A stretch of 44,403 bases of DNA from an uncultured Collinsella sp. (GTDB lineage: Bacteria > Actinomycetota > Coriobacteriia > Coriobacteriales > Coriobacteriaceae). The stretch's first letter is position 1. Every line of letters starts with the position of its first letter. The notes below the pieces were generated by a model. The model worked only from the letters and a program-made list of their open reading frames with translations, did no database searches and was not told where the DNA came from. The position numbers and the translations under genes were made by a program. Where the stretch lies: assembly GCA_900546085.1 (NCBI GenBank), contig URBS01000004.1, forward strand, positions 1 to 44,403, read 5' to 3'. Of the stretch, positions 8,359 through 17,018 are shown one piece after another.

Positions 8359-8621
8359 TAGGCGATCTCGGCGCGAGCGGCCTCGATAGCGCGCGTGAGC
8401 TGATCGGCGCAAGAAGTCTTCTTCATACCGCAGGTGTTACCAGCGAGAACCTCGATGACGCGATCGGCAGGAGCACCCTCGACCAGCTTAGAGATAGCCT
8501 TGAGATTGCCGTTGCAGCCACCGGTAAACTCGACGCCCACCACCTTGTTGCCGTCATCGGACAGGTCAAGGTGGATATTGCGAGCGCATACGCCCTGAGG
8601 CTTGTAATCAAAACTAATCAT
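8358..8621 (-). CDS. TSCPD-domain small protein
   Basis: 87 residues, matching in layout the stand-alone TSCPD-domain proteins (TIGR03905-like) related to the C-terminal domain of B12-dependent ribonucleotide reductases. It has a conserved start FDYKPQGVCARNI, then VEFTGGCNGNLKAI, LVEGAPADRVIEVLAGNTCG and KKTSCADQL. The four conserved cysteines could hold a metal or act in redox chemistry; no function is proven for the stand-alone form. A short initiation region GAGGGGAAC precedes the ATG. It is coupled to the downstream Tat lipoprotein by stop-start overlap. Confidence 0.88.
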   Translation of the reverse strand: MISFDYKPQGVCARNIHLDLSDDGNKVVGVEFTGGCNGNLKAISKLVEGAPADRVIEVLAGNTCGMKKTSCADQLTRAIEAARAEIA

Positions 8622-8734
8622 TGCGTTCCCCTCTCGTAAAGCAATTTCAGACGTCTATTATCCCCGTCCGAACCGATAAAGTATCGCGGGCACCGATTCA
8701 ACATTCCCCAATGCGCAAACCGGCGGTAGCAATA

Positions 8735-10534
8735 CTAGCAATCTGCTTCCCGAGCGTGGACTTTTCGTTTCTCTTGATACATGTTGTGGTCAGCGATGTG
8801 GTAAATCTCGGTCAGTGTATAACCGGGTGCCTCTGCCGTCGCGACGCCAAACGACGCACTGACTGTCAGCACCTCATCGCTTACCGCGGCAAGACCGAGA
8901 CGAAGATCCTGTTCCAGCCCGAGCGCAGACTCGTTGTCAGTATGGGGGCAAACCAGCAAAAACTCGTCGCCGCCAAGGCGCATCGGCAGATAATCCGCAC
9001 CAGCCACCCGCCGCAGCACGGACGCCGTCCGTCGCAGCAGTTCATCCCCCATCTCGTGACCATAGATGTCGTTGGTCCGCTTGAGATAATTGCAGTCCAA
9101 CATAATCACGCTCACGGGCAAGTCCTCGTTTACCAGGCTATCTCCGCGCGATTCAAGATAGTTGCGGTTGCGAAGCCCCGTCAGTTTGTCTTGATATGAC
9201 AGCTCCTCGGCATGCTTGACCATCGATATGTTGTGCGTCGCCACGACGACCGACTCCAGCCGGCCTTGCTCATCGCGATGCTGGGGGACAACCTGTAGCG
9301 AGTACCAAGCGCCTCGACAATCTCGCACCTCGGCAGCCAAGTACGGTACGCCCTCCATACGTTCATGAAGCGAACTTATATCTACGAGTCCCACAACCGC
9401 TTCGCGGCTTTCGGGGCTCACGATATCCCGGCAGACCGTGTCCATAAAGTCATATGCCTCGCTGTGCTCGGCAAATATCTTCGCTATCGCCGGCGACATA
9501 TTGATCCCCTCGATCTCGAGGGTGTCGAGATGCAAAAGGAAGGTCGAATCGTAGATGGCGCTTATGGCATTGATAATGCCGAGCTGTTTATCCTTTTCGA
9601 CCAAATTGCGGTGGTCAACGATATTTCGAGCCAACAGCACCACGACCCAAAACGCAAGACACACCAAGACGCCGACGGCGACAAATGAAATCCTGTCAGA
9701 CATGACCTCAGATTTGGGATATAGCGCAAACAGGCGGTAGTCCTTATATGCCGCACGCACGGCATACCATTCGTCTCCTCGATATTCGATGCGCGTCAGG
9801 CCGTCGTCTTTCCACTCAACTCCTACGCTGGTGAGGAGTCGGGCGAGCGACACGTCAGCATCGGCACTGTTGGATGAGACAATCTCCGCATCCTCCATAA
9901 CAAGCACCGTGGGACCCTGGTGGAAGGTACTGTTCGAAAGCACGTCGGCTATGGCATATGAATAGTCGTCCGCCGTATCGGAAACAAGTGAGCGGTATGC
10001 CAGGGCAACGCCGTCGCCATACGGAACAGCACAGACGGCAAAAACGACACCACGGCGCTCATCGACAGTTGAGTAGGTCACTTTGGAACCTTGATACATC
10101 GATGCGACCGGCGAACAGGCCAACTCATCTCGCCACAACATAAGCGGATCGCGACCATCGATGTCGTAGTGGGCAACCATATGGCCATCGGAGTCCATGA
10201 CCATCAGCCCCGAAAGGTTCTCGGCATGGACAAATCGCTCGATAAGATCGTCGTTAACCTCAACGCGATCAGATGGCAAGAACGTCGCAAACGATTCGAC
10301 CGCGGCGAGCAAATCGTGCGTCGCCTCGGTTTTTCTCCCCTGTTCGTAGCGGTCATATTTTTCGCAAGCGTTCTCCAAAAACACCATGGTTTCTTGGCCA
10401 AACCCAAGCGTTTTTTCGAGGCAGCGATGGGTTCCAACCGTATACAACAGGCCTAACAAGACGGCGCTGACAATAACGCTGGCAGCTATGACGTTCAGAG
10501 TCTTTCGACTCAAGCGGTGCTCATCAGTTGTCAT
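8735..10534 (-). CDS. Membrane diguanylate cyclase (sensor-PAS-GGDEF)
   Basis: 599 residues. Membrane segments are at about 13-32 and 280-300 and flank an extracellular sensing region of about 245 residues, probably of the double-Cache type. A PAS-like domain follows (about 325-435), then a GGDEF domain with DCNYLKRTNDIYGHEMGDEL and an intact RLGGDEFLLV signature. Synthesis of cyclic di-GMP from two GTP is predicted. The RxxD inhibitory site normally five residues before GGDEF is absent, so product inhibition through that site is unlikely. The ATG follows AAGGAGGAAATTC and overlaps the stop of the upstream solute-binding protein gene by four bases (ATGA). The pair has no transporter subunits nearby, which suggests that the binding protein feeds the sensor rather than a permease. 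Confidence 0.93.
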   Translation of the reverse strand: MTTDEHRLSRKTLNVIAASVIVSAVLLGLLYTVGTHRCLEKTLGFGQETMVFLENACEKYDRYEQGRKTEATHDLLAAVESFATFLPSDRVEVNDDLIERFVHAENLSGLMVMDSDGHMVAHYDIDGRDPLMLWRDELACSPVASMYQGSKVTYSTVDERRGVVFAVCAVPYGDGVALAYRSLVSDTADDYSYAIADVLSNSTFHQGPTVLVMEDAEIVSSNSADADVSLARLLTSVGVEWKDDGLTRIEYRGDEWYAVRAAYKDYRLFALYPKSEVMSDRISFVAVGVLVCLAFWVVVLLARNIVDHRNLVEKDKQLGIINAISAIYDSTFLLHLDTLEIEGINMSPAIAKIFAEHSEAYDFMDTVCRDIVSPESREAVVGLVDISSLHERMEGVPYLAAEVRDCRGAWYSLQVVPQHRDEQGRLESVVVATHNISMVKHAEELSYQDKLTGLRNRNYLESRGDSLVNEDLPVSVIMLDCNYLKRTNDIYGHEMGDELLRRTASVLRRVAGADYLPMRLGGDEFLLVCPHTDNESALGLEQDLRLGLAAVSDEVLTVSASFGVATAEAPGYTLTEIYHIADHNMYQEKRKVHAREADC

Positions 10535-11403
10535 GAATTTCCTCCTTGCCCGCCCGTCGTCGCTCCTGTCTTGTAATTGCCCACAATACGGTCAATCGTG
10601 CCATCTCGATCCATGTCGAACAGCGCGGTATTGAGATCCTTTACGACCGATCCTTCATAGCTGTCATCAAACGCGACGCCCAGGTCAACCGTCATAACAT
10701 TGTCGGCAAACACACGGTAAACGCCGGGATACTGAGCAACGAGTCGGTCAAGCGACTGGACATCCGCCATCCAGCAGTCAACGTACCCTTTGACTAGAGC
10801 GGCTTTGCAGAGTTCGGCAGAGCCATATGATTTGATTTGAACGTCCGACGAGACCCCCAGATCCCCCGCAAGCAATCGGCGTTCACTCACCGAACCCGCA
10901 ATCACCGCAATGGTCTTACTTCCATCGAGATGTGCCAAGGACTTGATGCCACTCGTTTTCTTGGCGGCAACCGAGACCGTCACGGTTAGATACGGCTCGG
11001 TCCAGTAATACTTATCCTCGCGATAACAGGGAGAATAGTCACACCACAGGCAATCGATATCACCGTTTTTGAGCAGCCGGTCGCGATCGTTCCAGTCAAT
11101 ATCGACAAACTGTGGCTTGAGCCCCGCACGCTTGCAGGCCTCGCGGGCGATGTCGATATCGATACCGGCGTAATCGCCCGTGGTATCGACATACACATAG
11201 GGGTCGTTATCCGTAACGCCGATTTTGAGCACCGGGAGATCTCTATCGGCTTCATTCGAGGAGGAAGAACTGCTTCGAACGGTATACGTCAGGGCGCCCG
11301 CACAGACGGCAACAAGGAGTATGAGCGTAAACGAGACGATGGTGGCCCGCTTGATGCGTCTGGGCACGTGCCCCCTTTCATCGAAACAGCAGTCGGAGTT
11401 CAT
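10531..11403 (-). CDS. Membrane-anchored solute-binding protein (family 3)
   Basis: About 290 residues. A short cytoplasmic basic start is followed by one membrane segment (IVSFTLILLVAVCAGALTY), a Ser-rich spacer and a bacterial extracellular solute-binding family 3 domain: LKIGVTDNDPYVYVDTTGDY, GIDIDIAREACKRAGL and VDIDWNDRDRLLKNGDIDCL are typical amino-acid-binding motifs. No lipobox is present, so it appears to be held by its N-terminal helix. I chose the ATG at 11403; a GTG further in with GGGGG upstream is possible, as is a longer form. It has no ABC permease or ATPase partner in the window. The downstream overlapping gene is a diguanylate cyclase, which points to a sensory role. Confidence 0.88.
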   Translation of the reverse strand: MNSDCCFDERGHVPRRIKRATIVSFTLILLVAVCAGALTYTVRSSSSSSNEADRDLPVLKIGVTDNDPYVYVDTTGDYAGIDIDIAREACKRAGLKPQFVDIDWNDRDRLLKNGDIDCLWCDYSPCYREDKYYWTEPYLTVTVSVAAKKTSGIKSLAHLDGSKTIAVIAGSVSERRLLAGDLGVSSDVQIKSYGSAELCKAALVKGYVDCWMADVQSLDRLVAQYPGVYRVFADNVMTVDLGVAFDDSYEGSVVKDLNTALFDMDRDGTIDRIVGNYKTGATTGGQGGNS

Positions 11404-11431
11404 TTTATTACCCGGGCGCATATGCGACAGT

Positions 11432-11467
11432 AAAAAAAGCGCCTCGCCCAAGACGGGCAAGGCGCCA
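11432..11467 (-). terminator. Terminator of purB
   Basis: On the minus strand, the stem GCGCCTTGCCC / GGGCGAGGCGC (one G-U pair) has loop GTCTT and is followed by seven T. It begins about 40 bases after the purB stop and separates purB from the solute-binding protein gene. Confidence 0.9.
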
Positions 11468-11508
11468 AAGGTTGAAATGCATCCGCAAGCGGTCGAATTA
11501 GGTTAACC

Positions 11509-12855
11509 CTACTCGAAGCTCAGCTGCTCCAGGCGATCGAAGACCGTATCGATGCGGGTGAGGAAGTCCCACGGATCAAAAATCTCGTCGAGCTTCTCCT
11601 GGCTGACGGTGCAGCGCGGATCGGCCTCGAGACGCTCCTTAAAGGTGGGGCCAGAGACACAATCCTGCACCTCGTGCCAGGTGGCCATGGCGTTCTCCTG
11701 CACAATGGCGTACGCATCCTCGCGGGTGATACCCGTATCGACGAGGGCAAGCAGGACCTTGGAGGAGAAGATGAGGCCGCGGGTCTTGTTGAGATTGGCC
11801 ATCATGCGGGCCGGATACAGCTGCAGGCCGTCGATAACGCGAATGAGGCACTGGAACATATGGTCAAGCGCGATGAAGCTATCGGCCTGGGCGACACGCT
11901 CGGCGGAAGAGTGCGAAATGTCGCGCTCGTGCCACAGGGCGACGTTGTCGAAGGCGACCTGGGCGTTGGACTTCACGACGCGCGACAGACCGCAGACCTT
12001 CTCCATGGTGATGGGGTTGCGCTTGTGCGGCATGGCGGAGCTGCCCTTTTGGCCCTTGCGGAAGGGCTCCTCGGCCTCGAGTGTATCGGTCTTCTGCAGG
12101 TTGCGGACCTCGGTCGCGATGCGCTCGCAGGTGGCCGCTGTAGTGGCAAGCACGCCGGCAAGATAGGCGTGGTGATCGCGGCTGATAACCTGCGTGGACA
12201 GCGGGTCGTGAACCAGACCCAGGTGCTCACAGACGTACTCCTCGACGAACGGCTCGATGGAGCTGTAGGTGCCGACGGCACCGGAGATGGCACCGAAGGC
12301 AACGTTCTTGCGAGCATCCTCAAGACGATCAAGGTCGCGCTTGAGTTCCCATGCCCAAGAGCCAAACTTCATGCCGAAGGTCATCGGCTCAGCATGGATG
12401 CCATGGGTGCGTCCGGCGCAGAGCGTATTGCGCTCCTCGAAGGCGCGGCGCTTGCAGATCACGCCGAGCTTCTTGACGTCCTCGATAATCAGGTCACACG
12501 CCTGAGTAAGCTGATAGCACAGAGCAGTATCACCCAGGTCGGAGCTGGTCATACCGTAGTGAACCCAGCGACTAGGCTTGGGCTCGCCCTCGGGAACATC
12601 GGCGTCGATATATTCCTTCATGTTGGTCAGGAAGGCGATGACATCGTGGCGCGTGACCTCCTCGATCTCATCGACCTTCGCCTTCTCAAAGTTGGCATGG
12701 TCGCGGATCCACTGGGCTTCGTCTTTAGAAATGCCGATCTTGCCGAGCTCCGCCTGGGCCTCGCAGGCCAGAACCTCGATCTCCTGCCAAATGGCATACT
12801 TGTTCTCGAGGGAGAAGATATGTCCCATCTCCGGGCGGGTATAGCGATCGATCAT
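11509..12855 (-). CDS. purB: Adenylosuccinate lyase
   Basis: 448 residues. It splits SAICAR to AICAR plus fumarate, and adenylosuccinate to AMP plus fumarate. The fumarase/aspartase superfamily signature is SSAMPHKRNPITMEKV, with the catalytic Ser loop GQKGSSAMPHKRN; the region around GRTHGIHAEPMTFG carries the general acid His. Length is normal. The start ATG has AAGGAG five bases upstream; the extra N-terminal residues of the longer frame to 12897 contain that site and are not coding. A TACAAT -10-like hexamer at 12899-12904 lacks a good -35 box. It is transcribed alone and ended by the strong terminator at 11432-11467. Confidence 0.97.
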   Translation of the reverse strand: MIDRYTRPEMGHIFSLENKYAIWQEIEVLACEAQAELGKIGISKDEAQWIRDHANFEKAKVDEIEEVTRHDVIAFLTNMKEYIDADVPEGEPKPSRWVHYGMTSSDLGDTALCYQLTQACDLIIEDVKKLGVICKRRAFEERNTLCAGRTHGIHAEPMTFGMKFGSWAWELKRDLDRLEDARKNVAFGAISGAVGTYSSIEPFVEEYVCEHLGLVHDPLSTQVISRDHHAYLAGVLATTAATCERIATEVRNLQKTDTLEAEEPFRKGQKGSSAMPHKRNPITMEKVCGLSRVVKSNAQVAFDNVALWHERDISHSSAERVAQADSFIALDHMFQCLIRVIDGLQLYPARMMANLNKTRGLIFSSKVLLALVDTGITREDAYAIVQENAMATWHEVQDCVSGPTFKERLEADPRCTVSQEKLDEIFDPWDFLTRIDTVFDRLEQLSFE

Positions 12856-12957
12856 AGCGGCTCCTTTTTGGTTATTGGCACGTTGGTCGTAACTCAACCA
12901 TTGTACCGTGCGCGGGTGCGAGTATGGGCAGCAGGCATTAACCTAACATTTTGGAAT

Positions 12958-13105
12958 TGGAGCGGGCATGGGGACATCCGCGTATTTGCTTCGCAAATCC
13001 GCACCGGCTGCGGTCGCCTATCGGCGACCTTGCCTGCTCGCTATAAACGCTTCGCGTTTATTTAACGCTCGCACCCTGTCGGGTTCGAGTCCCGGCACTT
13101 TATTG
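12958..13105 (-). repeat. tRNA-linked repeat module, Gly copy
   Basis: The distal end 12958-12974 repeats the tRNA-Gly 3' end (13149-13165; TGGAGCGGGCA then GGGA) with two mismatches in 17. Internal perfect hairpins are ATTTGC/GCAAAT, GGTCGCC/GGCGACC and ATAAACGC/GCGTTTAT, then the T-arm-like GTCGGGTTCGAGTCCCGGCAC at 13078-13098. Order and shared words match the Lys module at 1472-1606. No protein is encoded. Confidence 0.6.
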
Positions 13106-13138
13106 AAAAAGGCACAGTAACGAAACGTTACCGTGCCT
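13106..13138 (-). terminator. Terminator of tRNA-Gly
   Basis: Minus-strand stem AGGCACGGTAACG pairing with CGTTACTGTGCCT (one mismatch), followed by five T. It starts 11 bases after the CCA end. Confidence 0.85.
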
Positions 13139-13148
13139 GAAATTCGAA

Positions 13149-13223
13149 TGGAGCGGGCAACGGGACTCGAACCCGCGAGTGTCAGCTTGGGAAGCTGATG
13201 CCTTACCACTTGGCGATGCCCGC
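13149..13223 (-). tRNA. tRNA-Gly (anticodon CCC)
   Basis: The acceptor stem is GCGGGCA/TGCCCGC, the D-arm lies in TCGCCAAGTGGTAAGGC, the anticodon stem-loop is TCAGC-TTCCCAA-GCTGA (anticodon CCC), the T-arm is GCGGGTTCGAGTCCCGT, the discriminator is T and CCA is encoded. It reads GGG glycine codons. Confidence 0.95.
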
Positions 13224-13520
13224 ATATGTGGGGGATAGTATAACGCGGTTGTCTTGTTCGATACAAGGGTGGCGATGCTTGTTTTAGCTGTGGAGATTCG
13301 TTTGAAAATCGCGTCAATTGTGGAGACGAGGACCTTTGACTTCCTGTTCACCTTATCTTCTACCTGCGCTTTTGCTTGATTGTTGTATTTGAGCTCAATT
13401 TGTCAGGAATTGGGCAAGCTTTTGGTCAGGCTCCGGTACTTACCCGCATGAACCTCGGGGGTAGCCTCATCCTACGCGTCGCAGCCTCCCCGTGCGGCGC
13501 ACGAGGGATAAGGAGCAGCC
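13224..13520. promoter_or_regulatory. Divergent intergenic region, tRNA-Gly / surface protein
   Basis: 297 bases without a gene. The left side holds the tRNA-Gly promoter. The right side is the leader of the adhesin gene: an AT-richer stretch at about 13360-13400, then a small hairpin CCCGTGC/GCACGAGGG at about 13488-13507 just before the AAGGAG site. That placement could affect translation, but no known riboswitch family is recognisable. Confidence 0.45.
13237..13266 (-). promoter_or_regulatory. Candidate promoter of tRNA-Gly
   Basis: Minus-strand TTGTAT (13266-13261) and TATACT (13242-13237) are 18 bases apart; the tRNA begins about 13 bases downstream of the -10 box. Confidence 0.6.
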
Positions 13521-16500
13521 ATGTCCAACGCACCCACGCACTCTGTCCACAGCGCAATCGCAACAGGTCCGCTGCTCCTGCTCCTCTTCCTGCTTTTCGG
13601 CTGTCTGGCACCGGGAGCCGCATTTGCCGTCGATGGCTACGACCAGCTCGGCTTCCGCACTATTAGCGATGATTGTGGGCCCTTCTTCATCGGCAAGTAT
13701 GAAGCTCAAGACGCCTCGATTGCCTACTGCATGAACCAGGAGCGCCCCGGCCCCACCAAGCCGGGCGGCCCATGGCTCAACTTTGATCAAGGCTGGGTGT
13801 GGCTCGACGACGAGTTCGCGGCAATCGTTTGTCACGGATATCCTACCGCCACGTCGTTTGGCGGTTACCATCTTTCACCCGATCGCGCCCGCGCCGCCAC
13901 CCAGCTTGCCGTATGGATGCTCAACGGCACTACCCATGTCGACGGCACCTACTCCTACACGACCGCTCAGGGCAAAACCAAGAGCGGGCACTTTACCGCC
14001 GACAATGAAGTCGTGGCGGCTGCGCGGTGGCTCCACGACAGCGCAAAATCAGGAAGCATCAAAGCCGCTCCGCACCGCGCGCGGCGCTATATAGGAACCG
14101 TATCGGGCGGCAGCAAACGTCAAGACATGCTCTATGTACTGCCGGCGGTCTCTGTTTCCTTCCAAAAGCAGTCTGCAAACGCTGCCATTACCAGCGGAAA
14201 CAATACTTATCAGTTTGACGGGGCAACATTCGATGTTTTTGAGAGCGCCAGCGGCGCGCGTGTCGGCACCGTCCAGATGGACAGCAACGGTCGAGCGCAG
14301 GCAACACTCCTACCCAACACGACATACTACCTAGTTGAGACAACAGCGCCAGCTGGTTATATCCCCCTGCACGATCGCATTGCCTTTACCACGACGGATA
14401 ACGGCGGATACGTCACCATTGATGAACAACCCGGCACCATTACCTTGCGCATTGTAAAGCTCGACGCCGCAACGAATGCAGGCCCCCAAGTTGGGGCTTC
14501 GCTCGCAGGAGCAGAATTCGTGTGCGTATCGCAATCAACCCCTGGATGGACACAAACTCTCAGGACCGATGAAAGCGGTCGAGCTACCCTCACCGATGTC
14601 CCCCTGGGAACCTTTACCATCTATGAATCGAAGGCGCCCGAGGGCTATTTGCCCTCCGGTGACAGTTGGTCTTACACCGTTGGAGCCGACCAACTCGGCG
14701 ATTCAGGCGTGGTCGAGATCGAATCGCGCGTTTCCGATATCCCCATTGCGTTTGACCTTGAGATTTCCAAATTCAAGGACTACGGCAATAGCGACCAATC
14801 CGGCCTGGAGCAGCCGGCAGGAGGTGTTGTCTTTGAGGTTGTCAGCAACAGCTCTCAGCAGGTTGTTGGCACACTGACCACAAACATCTATGGCTTTGCC
14901 TCCACCAAAGATCAGCCCGAAGCATGGTTCGGCGCAGGCAAGCGACCCGCCGGTGTCCACGGAGCCATCCCGTACGACCGCGCCGGCTACACGGTTCGCG
15001 AGGTTCCGGAAACCGTCCCCGAGGGTTTTAAACGTGCAGGGGAATGGACCGTCGAGGTCAATCAGATTTCCGACGGCGCCGAGCTTCAATATATCGTGGA
15101 CAACCACGCTCTGTCGACGCATCTCCAGATTGTAAAACGCGATGCCCAAACAGGCGCTTCTGTTCCCCTAGCCGGATTCACCTTCCAACTCTTCGACAGC
15201 AATCACAAACCTGTCTCACAAACTTGCTGGCATCCAGCACATAACGTAATGGACACCTTTACGACTGACGCGACCGGGACCGTCACACTGCCCGAATCGC
15301 TCGTGCCGGGCACCTATTATGTACGCGAAACCTCGGCCAAAGAGCCCTATCTTGTCGGCGAAGAGATCAAGGTAAACATACCCGCCGACATGAACCTAAC
15401 GCCCGTTGCAATCGCCTCGTATTATGACCACGCCGCGATCGGAAACATCAGGATCGTTAAAACCGATGCCGTAGACGGCAGCAGCCTCGCGGGCGCCGTC
15501 TTTGAGATCCGTGCCTCGGGTGATATCGTGCGCCCCGACGGTAGCATTGCCGCGCTCGACGGTGAGACTGTCGCTACCGTCACGACGGATGAAACTGGAG
15601 AAGCACGCGCGGACGACCTCCCGCTGGGATCTGGCACCGCACGCTACGAGGTTGTCGAGACTCAAGCGCCGACCGGCTTCTTGCTCGACCGGGCGCACCA
15701 TATCGTCGACCTTACCTATGCCGACCAGAAAACACCCGTTGTGGAAGCACGGCTTAACGTATCCGACGATTACACCAAGGTTGATATCTCCAAGGTCGAT
15801 GCAAGCGGAGAGCAGGAAGTGAAAGGCGCACAGCTCACCTTATATGGTCCCGATAAAACCGAAATAGACTCCTGGACCTCATCCGACAAGCCGCACCGCA
15901 TCGAACATCTTGCACCCGGCACCTACTCGTTGCGCGAAACGATGTCTCCGCGGACCTATGACCTTGCCGAGGAGATAACGTTTGAAATAAAGGATACGGG
16001 AGAAGTCCAATCCGTCGCGATGAAGGATGCGCCCATCGAGATCAAAGGACAGGTCGACAAGCGTCAGGAACTTGTCCAACCTATCGGGAAGGGTCTGTTG
16101 GCTAACGGCGATGGAAAAAACCGCGCCGCGATGCAAACCAATACGGACGGACTTTTCTCCTATACCATCGATGCTCGAAACGATTCCGCTACTTGGGTTG
16201 ATGAGTTTACGATTACCGATGATCTTGAGTGCGCCAAAGACGGCACGGCGAGATTCGTCTCAATCGAAACCCCCGTCGCCATCGGCGACCTCAACGGTCT
16301 GTGCAACGTGTGGTATCGCACGACGCCGTTGGACTCGACAGACGTCGATGAGCCGGCAAACGCGACGCTTGACGATGGGCACGAAAATCCTTGGCTTGAG
16401 TCCGACGAAGTAAAAGAGAGTCTGGGTGAAGATTGCCGCCTCGTCGATTACGACGGCTGGCACCTCTGGAAGGCGGATGTCTCGACCACGGAATCCGCCA

Positions 16501-16952
16501 CACTCGAGGCGAAAGAACTCGACCTTGCATCCAATACCGTCGTGACGGGCATTCGCATTGAATACGGTGCAGTAGCCGCCGACTTTACGACTCGAAGCGA
16601 TGCGGATTCTTGGACCCGTGATGATCTCAAAGATGAGCACGACGACCTTGACGATGCCAGAGCAATCCTTGGCACAGATGCTCGGGGCGCAGTCGTGCAC
16701 ATGCAGGCAACGTCGGCTTATACACCCCAAACTGCACTCACCAACAGCGCACGCGTCGATCTTTGCCGCAACGGCGGCGGCGATAAACTTGAGTCACATG
16801 ACGAGGACAGTGTCATTCAACGCTGTACCCTACCGCAGGACCTACCGGCAACAGGATCAGCCCCCATCGCCACTTGCATCACCGCGCTCCTGACCTCGGG
16901 TGCCGCAGCCCTATGGTTCGCTCGCCTTAGGTCGATCCCAAAGAAGCGCTAG
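13521..16952 (+). CDS. LPXTG surface adhesin with thioester and SpaA-type domains
   Basis: 1143 residues, starting at an ATG with AAGGAG five bases upstream. A signal peptide ends near AFA (residue 36). Residues about 37-190 form a Cys-Gln thioester domain: Cys70 in AYCMNQ and Gln128 in the TQLA motif are the expected cross-link pair, used in related proteins to bind host surfaces covalently. About six SpaA/Cna-B-like repeats follow (about 210-870), recognisable by phrases such as APAGYIP, APEGYLP, APTGFLL, YLVETTAP and IRIVKTDA. These domains usually contain Lys-Asn/Asp isopeptide bonds. A further beta-rich domain (about 875-1090) precedes sortase motif LPATG (1108-1112), a membrane segment and the basic tail RSIPKKR. 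No sortase or pilin partner is in the window, so wall anchoring would rely on a sortase encoded elsewhere. The gene stands alone between two divergent or convergent units. Confidence 0.93.
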   Translation: MSNAPTHSVHSAIATGPLLLLLFLLFGCLAPGAAFAVDGYDQLGFRTISDDCGPFFIGKYEAQDASIAYCMNQERPGPTKPGGPWLNFDQGWVWLDDEFAAIVCHGYPTATSFGGYHLSPDRARAATQLAVWMLNGTTHVDGTYSYTTAQGKTKSGHFTADNEVVAAARWLHDSAKSGSIKAAPHRARRYIGTVSGGSKRQDMLYVLPAVSVSFQKQSANAAITSGNNTYQFDGATFDVFESASGARVGTVQMDSNGRAQATLLPNTTYYLVETTAPAGYIPLHDRIAFTTTDNGGYVTIDEQPGTITLRIVKLDAATNAGPQVGASLAGAEFVCVSQSTPGWTQTLRTDESGRATLTDVPLGTFTIYESKAPEGYLPSGDSWSYTVGADQLGDSGVVEIESRVSDIPIAFDLEISKFKDYGNSDQSGLEQPAGGVVFEVVSNSSQQVVGTLTTNIYGFASTKDQPEAWFGAGKRPAGVHGAIPYDRAGYTVREVPETVPEGFKRAGEWTVEVNQISDGAELQYIVDNHALSTHLQIVKRDAQTGASVPLAGFTFQLFDSNHKPVSQTCWHPAHNVMDTFTTDATGTVTLPESLVPGTYYVRETSAKEPYLVGEEIKVNIPADMNLTPVAIASYYDHAAIGNIRIVKTDAVDGSSLAGAVFEIRASGDIVRPDGSIAALDGETVATVTTDETGEARADDLPLGSGTARYEVVETQAPTGFLLDRAHHIVDLTYADQKTPVVEARLNVSDDYTKVDISKVDASGEQEVKGAQLTLYGPDKTEIDSWTSSDKPHRIEHLAPGTYSLRETMSPRTYDLAEEITFEIKDTGEVQSVAMKDAPIEIKGQVDKRQELVQPIGKGLLANGDGKNRAAMQTNTDGLFSYTIDARNDSATWVDEFTITDDLECAKDGTARFVSIETPVAIGDLNGLCNVWYRTTPLDSTDVDEPANATLDDGHENPWLESDEVKESLGEDCRLVDYDGWHLWKADVSTTESATLEAKELDLASNTVVTGIRIEYGAVAADFTTRSDADSWTRDDLKDEHDDLDDARAILGTDARGAVVHMQATSAYTPQTALTNSARVDLCRNGGGDKLESHDEDSVIQRCTLPQDLPATGSAPIATCITALLTSGAAALWFARLRSIPKKR

Positions 16953-16959
16953 CGCGATG

Positions 16960-16998
16960 AAAAAGCGGGCGAGCCAGTCCCCCGGCTCGCCCGCTTTC
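16960..16998. terminator. Bidirectional terminator
   Basis: A perfect 11-bp stem GCGGGCGAGCC/GGCTCGCCCGC with an 8-base loop has AAAAA on the left and TTT on the right. It lies between the convergent adhesin and small membrane protein genes. Confidence 0.85.
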
Positions 16999-17018
16999 AA
17001 TCATTTAAATCGCCGTAT

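Noticed and set aside
12950..13140. A second complete tRNA gene in the tRNA-Gly module
   Set aside because: Only the 3' end and a T-arm-like hairpin are present; no cloverleaf with D-arm and anticodon arm can be folded.
13380..13520. Possible riboswitch (cyclic di-GMP or folate type) before the adhesin gene
   Set aside because: The conserved cores of those families are not present; only a small hairpin next to the ribosome binding site can be supported.
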